DNA of 61,774 bases, from positions 4,754 through 66,527 of the forward strand of contig JAFLTH010000005.1 of assembly GCA_022510525.1 (NCBI GenBank), written 5' to 3'. Under the pieces are notes generated by a model, which ran no database searches, was not told the DNA's origin, and saw only the letters and a list, made by a program, of their open reading frames with translations. This document shows positions 16,590-26,490 of the stretch, one piece after another; the first letter of the stretch is position 1, and each line of letters opens with the position of its first letter. Made by a program: the position numbers and the translations under genes. This DNA is from Lachnospiraceae bacterium (GTDB lineage Bacteria > Bacillota > Clostridia > Lachnospirales > Lachnospiraceae).

Positions 16590-17420
16590 CTATTCCGCCA
16601 TTTTCTTACGCAGTATTTCCAAAAAACTGTCGGAATTGAGCTTTAGTATCCCGGTTGTACTGTCTGCTCTCTTTATAACGATTTTATCCCCTGTCTTTAA
16701 CGGCATATTGTGTGTTCCGTCAAAATTGACCTCTAAGGTCTGTACAAGTCCGCCTCTTACTGTCGGAATATCGATAACAATTTCATCCTCAGGTGATAAT
16801 ATTATACTTCTGGTATTGAGAGTATGCGGACAGATTGGTGTAAGCATGATAAGGTTGGCGGCAGGTTCAACTATAGGACCACCCGCCGACATATTATATC
16901 CGGTCGAACCTGTGGGAGTCGCTATTATTACACCGTCTGCGCTGTATCCGTTTAAAAAACGTCCATTTACATAAATATCAAATTTCAGCATTTGCAGCGT
17001 ACCGCATCTTGCAATTACAATATCATTAAGGGCAACATCATTGATTACAGCAGGATCACTATATACCGTACCAGCAAGCATCATACGCTCTTCTCTGGTG
17101 AAATTTCCTGCCATAAGCTGACTAAGCGCCATCTCAATATTGCTGCTTTCAATTTCTGCCAGATAGCCAAGGGTTCCCAGATTGATACCAAGTAACGGAA
17201 TTCCGTAATTAATCATATCTCTTGCCGCTCTAAGAAGAGTCCCGTCTCCGCCAAGTACGATTGCGCAGTCTGTGTTGTCCGGTATGGATGCGGTTGAAAC
17301 TTCATTATAAAAATCGCATACAACATTAACCCCGTGTGAACTAAGATAGGATTTGATCCTCTCGGTATAGCTGCCTAAGGGGTCTTTCTGTTTATTTGTT
17401 ATTAGAAAAATATTCTTCAT
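16590..17420 (-). CDS. nadK: NAD kinase
   Basis: NadK phosphorylates NAD to NADP. The ATG at 17420 gives 276 residues. The catalytic GGDGTLLRAAR motif and NGYSADGVIIATPTGSTGY are both present. An adjacent TTG one codon upstream could also serve as start, but GGAG is better placed for the ATG. It sits 52 bp after tlyA in the nusB-to-recN gene string. Confidence 0.94.
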   Translation of the reverse strand: MKNIFLITNKQKDPLGSYTERIKSYLSSHGVNVVCDFYNEVSTASIPDNTDCAIVLGGDGTLLRAARDMINYGIPLLGINLGTLGYLAEIESSNIEMALSQLMAGNFTREERMMLAGTVYSDPAVINDVALNDIVIARCGTLQMLKFDIYVNGRFLNGYSADGVIIATPTGSTGYNMSAGGPIVEPAANLIMLTPICPHTLNTRSIILSPEDEIVIDIPTVRGGLVQTLEVNFDGTHNMPLKTGDKIVIKRADSTTGILKLNSDSFLEILRKKMAE

Positions 17421-17474
17421 CAAATATCAACTCCATCTGCATAACGGGCTGTGTCATGCTTTCTAACATTATTT

Positions 17475-18362
17475 TTAATCCAGATTTCGATGAGCTTTGC
17501 TCACAACATCAGTCACAAGTTCATTTCCGGTATCTTCACTGTCCCTTCCGGTCCCGCTTTCAATGAGCATTTGCAGCTGTGCCTCGGCTTCAGCCTCTGT
17601 TATGGACATAACAGTCTGCTCAATATTCTCTCTTTTTTCCAGAAAGACCAGATACTCAATATTTCCCTCCGGTCCCTTGATTGGTGAAAAAGATAGTCCT
17701 TTTACTTCAAATCCGATCATATCCGCAAAAATAAGCACTTTTTTTATAACTTCTTCATGAATTTCCGGCTCTCTGACTACACCTTTTTTCCCGACTTTCT
17801 CTTTTCCCGCTTCAAACTGGGGTTTTATAAGGCAAACTATGTGTGCATTATCTTTTAACAGGTTTCTCGCCGGAATGAGAATTTTGGTCAGGGAAATAAA
17901 AGAAACGTCCACGGAGGCAAAATCCAGCCTGTCTTCAATATCGTCCGGCTGCATATAACGAAAATTGGTCTTCTCCATACAGACTACCCTCTCGTCATTA
18001 CGCAGCTTCCATGCCAGCTGTCCATGCCCCACATCCACGGAATAGACCTTTAGTGCGCCGTTTTGCAGCATACAGTCCGTAAATCCGCCTGTGGAAGCAC
18101 CTATATCCATACAAACTGCTCCGGTAATGTCTACCTCGAACTCCTGCATAGCTTTCTCAAGCTTCAGACCGCCTCTGCTCACATATCTGGGAGTCTCACC
18201 TCTTACTTCAATATGAACTTTGCCCTCTTCAAAAGCGGTTCCGGCCTTGTCTTCCCGTTGTCCGTCCACAAAAACGCTGCCTGCCATTATGATTGCCTTG
18301 GCTTTTTCCCTTGAAGGCGCAAGTCCATTCTTTACAAGCAGCATGTCCAATCTTTCTTTCAT
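17475..18362 (-). CDS. tlyA: TlyA family rRNA 2'-O-methyltransferase
   Basis: The 295-residue protein has an N-terminal S4 RNA-binding domain (residues 1-60, RLDMLLVKNGLAPSREKAK) followed by an FtsJ-type Rossmann methyltransferase with CMDIGASTGGFTDC. TlyA methylates 2'-hydroxyls of cytidines in 16S and 23S rRNA in mycobacteria. In clostridia the exact target is presumed similar. The start overlaps the dxs stop by one base (TAATG), so the two are coupled. The old name hemolysin A is not supported by the fold. Confidence 0.92.
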   Translation of the reverse strand: MKERLDMLLVKNGLAPSREKAKAIIMAGSVFVDGQREDKAGTAFEEGKVHIEVRGETPRYVSRGGLKLEKAMQEFEVDITGAVCMDIGASTGGFTDCMLQNGALKVYSVDVGHGQLAWKLRNDERVVCMEKTNFRYMQPDDIEDRLDFASVDVSFISLTKILIPARNLLKDNAHIVCLIKPQFEAGKEKVGKKGVVREPEIHEEVIKKVLIFADMIGFEVKGLSFSPIKGPEGNIEYLVFLEKRENIEQTVMSITEAEAEAQLQMLIESGTGRDSEDTGNELVTDVVSKAHRNLD

Positions 18363-20218
18363 TAAATAGCACCTGTTATCTTGCCAATAATTGATTCTGC
18401 GTCTATTCCGGTCTCCTGTTTTAACATTTCCACGTTGCCATGCTCTACGTATTCATCCGGCAGTGCAATACACAGTACTTTGGCATTGGTATTTAAAGAA
18501 TCCACATACCCTCTGACACTTTCACCAAAGCCGCCGTTTGCGACGTTTTCTTCCATTGTTACTATTAATTTATGCTCATTGCAGGCTTCTCTGATTGCCT
18601 CTTCATCAATGGGTTTAACAAATCTTGCGTTGGTCAACGAACAGGAATAGCCCATTTCTTTAAGCCTGCTATGTACATCCAGAGCTACTTTTACCATACT
18701 TCCGACTGCAAAGAGCATTATATCCTTTTCTTTATAGATACCCTCGCTCTTACCCATAGCCATCGGTTCCCTGTATTCCGCAAGCCCGTCAAAGGCTTCA
18801 CCGCGCGGATAGCGTATTGCAAAGGGTGCGGAATATGCAACCGCAAATTTAATCATATCTGAAAGCTCCCATTTATTCTTGGGCGCCATAATATGCATAT
18901 TGGGAATGTTGGAAAGGTAGGATAGGTCAAATATACCCTGATGGGTCTCTCCGTCACTTCCCACTAAGCCTGCCCTGTCAATAGCAAAGATGACCGGAAG
19001 ATCCTGAAGGCAGACATCGTGCAATATCTGGTCATAAGCCCTTTGTAAAAAAGATGAATAGACTGCCACAATCGGTTTCAGTCCGCCCGCAGCAAGTCCT
19101 GCTGCAAAGGTAACCGCATGCTCCTCAGCTATTCCCACATCAAAAAAGCGGTCGGGATACATATTCCTGAATCTTTTAAGACCGGTTCCGTCGGGCATCG
19201 CCGCAGTAATTGCAACAACCTTTTCATCTCTCTGTCCAAGTTTGCACATAACCGTTGAGAAAATATCGGTATAATTAGCTTTATTTCTTGGTTTGCTGGG
19301 TATTCCGGTCTCGATATCAAAGGGCTCCGCACCATGAAATCTTGCAGGATGACGCTCCGCAGGTGCATAGCCTCTACCTTTTTGGGTAATGACATGGATA
19401 AGCACCGCACCTCTTACCTTTCTGGCCTCTTTTAACATACGCAGCATAGCCGGAATATCATGACCGTCCACCGGTCCTAAATATGTAATACCCATATCCT
19501 CAAAAAACATTCCCGGTACTATTAAGTGCTTGAAACTGCTCTTGGCACGTCGTATCTGGGATACTACTTTATCACCGTATTTGGATTTACCATGCAGGGA
19601 ATTGTAGACTCCTTCCTTCAAATCAAGATACATATCAGCGGTTCTGATACTGTTTAAATATTTGGAAACTCCGCCTACATTTTCAGAAATTGACATATTG
19701 TTATCATTTAATACGATTATAAAATTAGTTTCCAGACGTGACGCATTATTTAAGGCCTCATAAGCCATACCGCCTGTCAATGAACCGTCACCGATCACCG
19801 AGATTATAGTGTTTTTTTCACCTTTTATATCTCTTGCCTTGACCATTCCAAGCCCTGCTGAAATCGAAGTAGAACTGTGTCCCGTATCAAAGCAGTCACA
19901 ATCGCTTTCCTTGCGCTTGGGAAATCCGCTTATTCCGCCGTATTTGCGCAAATTTATGAAACCATCTCTTCTTCCGGTAAGAATCTTGTGTGTATAGGAC
20001 TGATGTCCCACATCCCAGATTATCTTATCCTCCGGAAGATTCAAGAATAAGTGCAACGCCATTGTCAGCTCCACGGCTCCCAGATTGGAACCCAGATGTC
20101 CCCCTGTTACACTTATCGTTTCAATCAGGAACTGCCTTATTTCCTGTGCAAGCGCATTATAATTCTCAGCTCCGATATCCTTTATGTCATTGGTTTTTTC
20201 TATTTTTTCCAAAAACAT
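18362..20218 (-). CDS. dxs: 1-deoxy-D-xylulose-5-phosphate synthase
   Basis: Dxs condenses pyruvate and glyceraldehyde 3-phosphate, the first step of the MEP isoprenoid pathway. About 618 residues, normal length. The thiamine-diphosphate site GDGSLTGGMAYEALNNA and the transketolase motif DRAGLVGSDGETHQG are clear. The ATG at 20218 is preferred over a GTG three codons upstream because GGTGA lies five bases before it. It directly follows ispA, placing two isoprenoid steps side by side. Confidence 0.95.
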   Translation of the reverse strand: MFLEKIEKTNDIKDIGAENYNALAQEIRQFLIETISVTGGHLGSNLGAVELTMALHLFLNLPEDKIIWDVGHQSYTHKILTGRRDGFINLRKYGGISGFPKRKESDCDCFDTGHSSTSISAGLGMVKARDIKGEKNTIISVIGDGSLTGGMAYEALNNASRLETNFIIVLNDNNMSISENVGGVSKYLNSIRTADMYLDLKEGVYNSLHGKSKYGDKVVSQIRRAKSSFKHLIVPGMFFEDMGITYLGPVDGHDIPAMLRMLKEARKVRGAVLIHVITQKGRGYAPAERHPARFHGAEPFDIETGIPSKPRNKANYTDIFSTVMCKLGQRDEKVVAITAAMPDGTGLKRFRNMYPDRFFDVGIAEEHAVTFAAGLAAGGLKPIVAVYSSFLQRAYDQILHDVCLQDLPVIFAIDRAGLVGSDGETHQGIFDLSYLSNIPNMHIMAPKNKWELSDMIKFAVAYSAPFAIRYPRGEAFDGLAEYREPMAMGKSEGIYKEKDIMLFAVGSMVKVALDVHSRLKEMGYSCSLTNARFVKPIDEEAIREACNEHKLIVTMEENVANGGFGESVRGYVDSLNTNAKVLCIALPDEYVEHGNVEMLKQETGIDAESIIGKITGAI

Positions 20219-20229
20219 AGTGCTCACCT

Positions 20230-21138
20230 TTATTTTTCTCTGTAAATTAACTGCTCCACTAATTTTTCCAAAAACAGATTTCTCCCGGGAAAAGACTGCA
20301 AAATACCAATCGCCTCATTTGACAGCTGCTCTACCTTCTCTTTGGACTTTTCCAGTCCATATATAGTAACATGTGTTATTTTATTATTCTTTTCATCACT
20401 GCCTACGGGCTTCCCAAGTATCTCCATATTACCTGTAACATCCAGGATATCGTCCTGTATCTGGAATGCAACGCCAATGTTATAAGCACATTTTTCAATT
20501 GCTTTTATCTGTTCTTTATCCGCACCTGCAAGTATGGCCCCTATCATCATTGAGCTCTGTATGAGCGCTGCCGTCTTATGCTCATGGATAAAAAGCAAAA
20601 GCTCTCCGGTTACACTTTCTGTTTCCTTGGCGGACTCTGCCTCAATATCTGCGCACTGTCCTCCGATCATTCCGTAGATTCCGGCCTTTTTACTTAAAAC
20701 AGTAAGTGCGGAGGCTACTTTACGATATTCTTCATAATTTTCCGCATACTCAAATGACTTACATGCTGTCTCGAATGCATAATTTAGCAGACCGTCTCCG
20801 GCAAGTACCGCCATACCTTCACCGTATACCACATGCGTTGTCTTCCTGCCACGCCTGTATTCGTCATTGTCCATAGCCGGAAGATCGTCATGGACCAGCG
20901 AATAATTGTGTATCATTTCAATCGCTGCCATGAATGGCTCTATAAGCGGGTTATTACCGCCAAACATTGCATAGGTCTCAGCCATAAGCATTGGGCGCAG
21001 TCTTTTCCCGCCCGCCGTTACCGAATAATTCATTGCTTCAATAACGGTTCTCTGGTATCCCTCTTCCTTAGGCAGATAAGCCTTAAGAACCTCTTCCATA
21101 TGAAGTGTTTTTTCCTTCAATTCTTCGTCAAAATTCAT
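20230..21138 (-). CDS. ispA: Polyprenyl (farnesyl/geranyl) diphosphate synthase
   Basis: This trans-prenyltransferase elongates dimethylallyl diphosphate with isopentenyl units. The two aspartate-rich motifs, DDLPAMDND and DDILD, are present. The residues before the first motif suggest a short-chain (C15) product. The start at 21138 gives 302 residues with GGTG six bases upstream. A start six codons earlier (21156) lacks a ribosome-binding site. It overlaps xseB by 11 bp. The string xseA-xseB-ispA-dxs is standard. Confidence 0.93.
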   Translation of the reverse strand: MNFDEELKEKTLHMEEVLKAYLPKEEGYQRTVIEAMNYSVTAGGKRLRPMLMAETYAMFGGNNPLIEPFMAAIEMIHNYSLVHDDLPAMDNDEYRRGRKTTHVVYGEGMAVLAGDGLLNYAFETACKSFEYAENYEEYRKVASALTVLSKKAGIYGMIGGQCADIEAESAKETESVTGELLLFIHEHKTAALIQSSMMIGAILAGADKEQIKAIEKCAYNIGVAFQIQDDILDVTGNMEILGKPVGSDEKNNKITHVTIYGLEKSKEKVEQLSNEAIGILQSFPGRNLFLEKLVEQLIYREK

Positions 21139-21349
21139 CCAGTTCACCGTCTTCATTTATTTTCAGAACCTGTTTTTCAACCTTGTCTATTTTGCCGTTG
21201 CAGTAGCTTATAAGTTTCATCCCTTCCTGATAAGCCCGAAATGACTCTTCTAAGGTAATATCCTCTTCCTCCAACTGCTCAATGACAGTCTCTATCTGAT
21301 CAAAAGCCTCTTCTAATGAAATATCGGGCTCCTCATTTTTCTTACTCAT
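21128..21349 (-). CDS. xseB: Exodeoxyribonuclease VII small subunit
   Basis: This 73-residue helical protein has the XseB core SLEEAFDQIETVIEQLEEEDITLEESF followed by YQEGMKLISYC. It forms the small subunit of exonuclease VII, which degrades single-stranded DNA. It overlaps the stop of xseA by 8 bp and the start of ispA by 11 bp, consistent with translational coupling. Confidence 0.93.
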   Translation of the reverse strand: MSKKNEEPDISLEEAFDQIETVIEQLEEEDITLEESFRAYQEGMKLISYCNGKIDKVEKQVLKINEDGELDEF

Positions 21350-22562
21350 ATGACTCCTCCAATGAAATCTTTTGCCTGCTCATAACTTTTGCATTGATTA
21401 TGCCGTCTTTTACATAAACGTTAAGCTCATCTTCCGGTTTGATCTGTTCTATGCTGTAGACCGTTCTTCCCTGAATATCCGATACATAGGAATAACCCTG
21501 ACTTAACTTTTCAAGCGGGGACAAGCCTTTCATCTGCTCAACATAGAGCGCAAGCCTGTGACGTCTGTCGGAAATCTTACGCATTATTGCATCCTGAAGG
21601 GCTTCTTCGAGTTTAAGAGCATAGGTACGTTTCTCACGGATCTGATTGACGGGACTTAAATATTTAATCCTCATCCGGTAATTCTCCAGTCGACTCCTGT
21701 TCTGCCCTATGAGGTTTTTGAACATATGCTGCATAGTGTATGCATATTCTTTTATTTTATCATTCAATTGTTCTATGGGATAGACTGCTAACTCGGCAGC
21801 CGCAGAAGGTGTTGGAGCCCTGAGATCGGCCACAAAGTCTGCGATTGTTGTATCCGTTTCATGTCCGACTGCGGAAATAATCGGAATAGGACAGTCGAAA
21901 ATTGTCTGCGCAACAGCCTCTTCATTAAAAGCCCACAGGTCTTCTATGGAACCTCCGCCTCTTCCTACGATTATAGTATCTACATTAAAGCGTTCCATTG
22001 CCCGAATTCCGTTAACTATGCTCTGCACGGCCATATCACCCTGAACTATTGCAGGATATAAAATAAGCTGCACATATGGATTTCTACGCGTTGCTATCTG
22101 AATTATGTCCCGGATCGCAGCCCCGGTTTCCGCCGTAACAATTCCAAGGCGGTTTATATATTGCGGTATTGGCTGCTTGTACTCCTTTGCAAACATCCCG
22201 CGTTCTTCAAGTTCTGCCTTCAAGCGTTCAAAGCGTTCATATAATGCTCCCGCTCCGTCCTGTTTGATTTCCCTTGCATAAAGCTGATACTTGCCGTCAC
22301 GCTCATATACGTCAACCGAGCCGGTTACAACTACCTGCTGCCCGTCTATCATTCTAAAGGCAAGTCCGCTCCGGTTTCCTGCAAACATAACACAGGCTAT
22401 TGCACCTTTTGAGTCTTTTAACGTAAAATAAATATGTCCGGATGAATGGTATTTACAATTACTGACCTCCCCCTTTACAGAAATGGAGTTCAGCATAAAA
22501 TCCTGTGTGAACATATTTTTGATATATGAATTAACTTGTGTGACCGTATATACATTCTGCAT
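21342..22562 (-). CDS. xseA: Exodeoxyribonuclease VII large subunit
   Basis: XseA is the catalytic subunit of exonuclease VII. The 406-residue protein has an N-terminal OB-fold (about residues 1-100, VKGEVSNCKYHSSGHIYF). The catalytic domain has TAETGAAIRDI, VGRGGGSIEDLWAFN and SAVGHETDTTIADFVAD, followed by a coiled-coil C-terminus. Slightly shorter than the E. coli protein but typical for clostridia. Confidence 0.95.
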   Translation of the reverse strand: MQNVYTVTQVNSYIKNMFTQDFMLNSISVKGEVSNCKYHSSGHIYFTLKDSKGAIACVMFAGNRSGLAFRMIDGQQVVVTGSVDVYERDGKYQLYAREIKQDGAGALYERFERLKAELEERGMFAKEYKQPIPQYINRLGIVTAETGAAIRDIIQIATRRNPYVQLILYPAIVQGDMAVQSIVNGIRAMERFNVDTIIVGRGGGSIEDLWAFNEEAVAQTIFDCPIPIISAVGHETDTTIADFVADLRAPTPSAAAELAVYPIEQLNDKIKEYAYTMQHMFKNLIGQNRSRLENYRMRIKYLSPVNQIREKRTYALKLEEALQDAIMRKISDRRHRLALYVEQMKGLSPLEKLSQGYSYVSDIQGRTVYSIEQIKPEDELNVYVKDGIINAKVMSRQKISLEESYE

Positions 22563-22601
22563 AATAACACCTGCTATTTGTTTGCAATTAGCTTTATAAC
22601 A

Positions 22602-22997
22602 TTATGCAAATTTGGCTAAAATGCCGTTTATAAAACTTGGTGAAGCATCCTGACCGAACTTCTTGGCAAGCTCTACCGCTTCATTTATCGCCACTCCTGT
22701 GGGAACATCCTCATCATAATTAATTTCATAAACCGCAAGTCTTAATATAGTCAGATCCACCTTTCCCATTCGGGCAGTGTCCCAGTTTTCAGCTTTTTCA
22801 TTCAGCATACTGTCTATAGTTTCGAGTTTATCCACGATTTTCTGGTATTTGGAAGAAATATATTCCGTATCTTTGGCATCTGCAGCACAATCATCCTCAA
22901 AAAACAGCTTCTGCTGCAGTGTCATTTCTTCCAATGTATTAAATTCTATACGAAACAGCAGTTTAAAAATCTGTTCCCTCAATTCTCTTCTGCTCAT
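22602..22997 (-). CDS. nusB: Transcription antitermination factor NusB
   Basis: This 131-residue all-helical protein begins SRRELREQIFKLLFRIEF and ends with GVAINEAVELAKKFGQDASPSFINGILAKFA, the NusB C-terminal signature. NusB works with NusE in rRNA antitermination. An AGGAG ribosome-binding site precedes the ATG. It follows the Asp23 gene by 18 bp. Confidence 0.95.
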   Translation of the reverse strand: MSRRELREQIFKLLFRIEFNTLEEMTLQQKLFFEDDCAADAKDTEYISSKYQKIVDKLETIDSMLNEKAENWDTARMGKVDLTILRLAVYEINYDEDVPTGVAINEAVELAKKFGQDASPSFINGILAKFA

Positions 22998-23015
22998 GTA
23001 AGCTCCTAATCAGTC

Positions 23016-23402
23016 CTATTTGTCTTTTGACACTTTAACACCCGCTATTCGAATATTAACATCTGTCACATCTAAACCTGTCATATTTTCAACTGAATTT
23101 TTAACTCTGGTCTGTACACGCTGGCAGGTTGCAGGGATATTATAGCCATATTCAATCATAATAGCCAAATCTATTCTTACCTTTTTGGACAATACTTCCA
23201 CCCTTACACCTTTGGCAATATTTTTTACGCCTACCATACTAAGGAGTTCATTAGTTACATTTCCGGACATGGCTGCAACACCTTCTACCTCGGTTGCCGC
23301 AAGCGCCGCAATCATTGCAACTACATCATCGGCTATTTTCACCGACCCCAGCTTCTCATCTTCATTTAATTCCAGTGTATTCTTACCTGTTTCCTGATCC
23401 AT
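23016..23402 (-). CDS. Asp23/Gls24 family envelope stress protein
   Basis: The 128-residue protein has the Asp23 core: GSVKIADDVVAMIAALAATEVEGV, then alternating beta strands with LAIMIEYGYNIPATCQRVQ and the terminal VNIRIAGVKV. Family members are small cytosolic proteins tied to the membrane or to envelope stress. In clostridia one copy (YqhY-type) always sits in front of nusB, as here, and has been linked to fatty-acid synthesis control in Bacillus. It opens the nusB gene string. Confidence 0.9.
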   Translation of the reverse strand: MDQETGKNTLELNEDEKLGSVKIADDVVAMIAALAATEVEGVAAMSGNVTNELLSMVGVKNIAKGVRVEVLSKKVRIDLAIMIEYGYNIPATCQRVQTRVKNSVENMTGLDVTDVNIRIAGVKVSKDK

Positions 23403-23467
23403 ATAAATAACCTTTCCTTTCCCTAAACCTGAAATATTTGTAACTTATACGATATCAATTTGGAATA

Positions 23468-23496
23468 AGTATACCAAAATTTGTATTTCTTTACAA
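23468..23496 (-). promoter_or_regulatory. Sigma-A-type promoter for the asp23-nusB gene string
   Basis: On the minus strand TTGTAA (23496-23491) and TATACT (23473-23468) are spaced by 17 bases, about 66 bp before the Asp23 start. The -35 overlaps the stop codon of the upstream transglutaminase gene. Confidence 0.6.
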
Positions 23497-24813
23497 CCAG
23501 AAACTCATACTGTACTGTTCCATATTCTCGGTATACGAAACCACTCCCTCCGGGCAGTCAAGATAGTGAAAAATTTTCTGTTCCCGGATAAGCAGTTTAT
23601 GCAGCTTATCATAAATTTCCTCAGAAGCGCATTTAAGTGTAATATAGGTTCTGCCCTTATCGTATCCGTCCTTAAAGATATTTGACAGCTGTTCTTCATC
23701 AACTGAGAGTAGATAAAGCCCCTCTCTTACATAGTAATTGGCATCCATTGATGTACAATGAGGCAGCTCTACCACATTATCTATAGTATGGGTTTTGTTA
23801 AGCTGCTCCGTAGTAACGCATAAATAGTCATAGTTAATTGTCGGTATCTTGTCTTCGGAATGATCCTGTCCCTTACCGACAGTCTGATATGAAGCATCTC
23901 CCCATGTTGTGTCAACATAGTACCAATTCCCGTCTATTTCCACCAGATTCCAGGCATGACCTTCACCTGTCGATACCTCTCCCAATACCAGTTCCGCTTT
24001 TAAGCCGACTCTTTGTAACAGATACTGTGTCGCCTTGGCATAACCCTGACAAACCGATTTTCCATCTATAAACACCGAGCATATATTTTGATTGTTATCT
24101 GAAGAATCACTATATTCAGTATGATTTATTAAATATTCATAAATGTATTTTACGGTTTCATATTCATCTGCTTCGGAAGATAGTTCCTTAAGACATTGGT
24201 TTACATAACTATCTATCTGTTTCCGACATACTTCCACAGCCTCGGCATCCATATTATAGGTCCCGGTAAAAGTGATTTTCTTAATCATATCCCCCAGAGT
24301 ATACTGAGTATAGGTATAACCGTCCACATAAAATATTTCGGGATGATCGTTTAGCACACACTGGAATATGCGTGAAATTTCCTCTTTATCTATACTTGAA
24401 AGTTTCACGTCATCATTAAATCCCTGCAATGCCCACAAAATCTCTATATATAAATCCTGTTCGTTTTCGCTTAAGACACTATATGCATAGTAATCTTTCT
24501 GCTGTTCCTTAATGACCTTCCTGTTATCATCAGTCAGCTCTCCGATTTCATTTAAGAGATCATCTTTTTTTGACACGACAATATCTGAGCCTTCATATAT
24601 ATGGATGGTTTGCTCCGATGCGGAATAAGATGCTGCTTTCTTACCTTCAACACCTGTTTCAATAACACTTGTTATTCCACTGTCCGATATATCAGGCTCC
24701 GACATATCGCTATCCGGCACAGGATGCATGGCAAGCTCCCCTGTCTCTCTTAGATAGGCAAGTCCCACTGTCAAAACTACCATAGTCAAAAATAAGCAAA
24801 GTACTCTTTTCAT
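23491..24813 (-). CDS. Exported transglutaminase-like cysteine protein
   Basis: From the ATG at 24813 the protein has 440 residues. An N-terminal hydrophobic helix (KRVLCLFLTMVVLTVGLAY) is a signal anchor. A long variable region follows. The transglutaminase-like core has the Cys-His-Asp triad in SVCQGYAKA (C255), GEGHAWNLV (H286) and YYVDTTWGD (D301). Such proteins act as extracytoplasmic proteases or cross-linking enzymes; the substrate here is unknown. A longer frame to 24882 overlaps prfC and lacks a ribosome-binding site, so it was rejected. Confidence 0.85.
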   Translation of the reverse strand: MKRVLCLFLTMVVLTVGLAYLRETGELAMHPVPDSDMSEPDISDSGITSVIETGVEGKKAASYSASEQTIHIYEGSDIVVSKKDDLLNEIGELTDDNRKVIKEQQKDYYAYSVLSENEQDLYIEILWALQGFNDDVKLSSIDKEEISRIFQCVLNDHPEIFYVDGYTYTQYTLGDMIKKITFTGTYNMDAEAVEVCRKQIDSYVNQCLKELSSEADEYETVKYIYEYLINHTEYSDSSDNNQNICSVFIDGKSVCQGYAKATQYLLQRVGLKAELVLGEVSTGEGHAWNLVEIDGNWYYVDTTWGDASYQTVGKGQDHSEDKIPTINYDYLCVTTEQLNKTHTIDNVVELPHCTSMDANYYVREGLYLLSVDEEQLSNIFKDGYDKGRTYITLKCASEEIYDKLHKLLIREQKIFHYLDCPEGVVSYTENMEQYSMSFWL

Positions 24814-24868
24814 GAAATCACCTTCTATCTCCGGGTGTTTTGGGACTGCCCTTCCGTCTTTAAGTATG

Positions 24869-26476
24869 CTAATTTCTGCCAAACTCGGAAAGTATCAGCC
24901 CTTCATTCCTCTCTACCGTCATTCCTATGCTCCACGGATTAATAAACAATAGAAGCGGATCACCCTTTAAATCTTTGATTTTTTTCATATCCGAAGTGCC
25001 TGTAAGCCTGTCCAGATCAATATCCTTATTTTCAATCCAGCGGATATGCTCATAAGGCAGATTTTCCAGACGAATTTCCACATTATATTCATTCTCCAGC
25101 CGGTATTTTAAGACATCAAACTGCAGTACACCTACAACACCTACAATAATTTCTTCCATACCCGTATTAAATTCCTGGAAAATCTGAATTGCACCTTCCT
25201 GTGCAATCTGCGTAATACCTTTAACAAACTGCTTACGTTTCATTGTGTCAAGCTGTCTCACTCTTGCAAAATGTTCCGGTGCAAAGGTCGGTATCCCCTC
25301 ATACCTGAACTCTTCTTTGGGCATACAGAGCGTATCGCCGATTGAAAATATTCCGGGATCGAAAACACCTATGATATCTCCGGCATAGGCCTCCGTTAAT
25401 ATCTTACGCTCATCAGCCATTATCTGCTGCGGCTGTGAAAGCCTCATAACCTTACCGCCCTGTACATGCTTAACCTCCATGCTGGACTCATATTTGCCCG
25501 AACATATGCGCATAAACGCAATCCTGTCCCTGTGCGCCTTATTCATATTGGCCTGAATCTTAAACACAAAAGCGGAAAATTCATTTTCCACAGGACTTAC
25601 AGGTCCTATATCCGCCTTACGCGGCAACGGCGGCGTTGTCATCTTTAAAAAGTGCTGTAAAAAGATTTCCACACCAAAGTTAGTGAGTGCGGAGCCAAAG
25701 AATACCGGAGTCAGCTCGCCCGCACGTATATTGTCCAAATCATACTCTGCACTGGCTCCGTCTAACAGCTCTATCTCATCCGTAAGTTTGTTCTTAGCCT
25801 CATCTCCTATATAAGACAAAAGCCTGTCCTCTTCTTCAAGCGGAATAATTGTAGCCTGTCCTTCTTTTGTACCCTTTTCGGTATCGGAATAGGTGATTAC
25901 ACTTCTTGTTTCTCTGTCATATACTCCTTTAAAGCCCTTACCGGAACCGATAGGCCAGTTGATGGGACAGGTGGCGATTCCAAGTTCTTTCTCAATATCG
26001 TCCAGTAACTCAAATGTATCGTTGGCATCCCTGTCCATTTTATTTATAAAAGTAAAAATCGGAATCTTTCGCATAACACAGACCTTGAACAGTTTTCTGG
26101 TCTGCGCCTCAACTCCTTTGGAAGCATCAATGACCATGACTGCGGAATCCGCCGCCATAAGCGTCCGATAAGTATCCTCCGAGAAATCCTGATGCCCCGG
26201 TGTATCCAGTATATTAATACAGAACCCGTCATATTGAAATTGCAGTACTGAAGAAGTTACCGAAATACCTCTCTCCTTCTCAATTTCCATCCAGTCGGAT
26301 ACTGCATGTCTTGCGGTTGCTTTTCCCTTGACGCTTCCCGCAAGATTGATTGCACCTCCGTACAATAGAAACTTCTCTGTCAGGGTTGTCTTACCTGCAT
26401 CCGGGTGTGATATAATTGCAAAAGTCCTTCTTCTGTTGATTTCGTCTGCATGATTGCCCACGTTTTTATCCTCCAT
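24869..26476 (-). CDS. prfC: Peptide chain release factor 3
   Basis: RF3 is a translational GTPase that recycles RF1/RF2 from the ribosome. The 535-residue protein has the P-loop SHPDAGKTTLTEK, switch-I/II sequences ERGISVTSS and DTPGHQDFSEDTYR, and NKMDRD in the G4 position. Its domain order is that of RF3 rather than EF-G. Length is normal. It lies 14 bp downstream of deoB. Confidence 0.95.
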   Translation of the reverse strand: MEDKNVGNHADEINRRRTFAIISHPDAGKTTLTEKFLLYGGAINLAGSVKGKATARHAVSDWMEIEKERGISVTSSVLQFQYDGFCINILDTPGHQDFSEDTYRTLMAADSAVMVIDASKGVEAQTRKLFKVCVMRKIPIFTFINKMDRDANDTFELLDDIEKELGIATCPINWPIGSGKGFKGVYDRETRSVITYSDTEKGTKEGQATIIPLEEEDRLLSYIGDEAKNKLTDEIELLDGASAEYDLDNIRAGELTPVFFGSALTNFGVEIFLQHFLKMTTPPLPRKADIGPVSPVENEFSAFVFKIQANMNKAHRDRIAFMRICSGKYESSMEVKHVQGGKVMRLSQPQQIMADERKILTEAYAGDIIGVFDPGIFSIGDTLCMPKEEFRYEGIPTFAPEHFARVRQLDTMKRKQFVKGITQIAQEGAIQIFQEFNTGMEEIIVGVVGVLQFDVLKYRLENEYNVEIRLENLPYEHIRWIENKDIDLDRLTGTSDMKKIKDLKGDPLLLFINPWSIGMTVERNEGLILSEFGRN

Positions 26477-26490
26477 TATTATGTCCGTAA

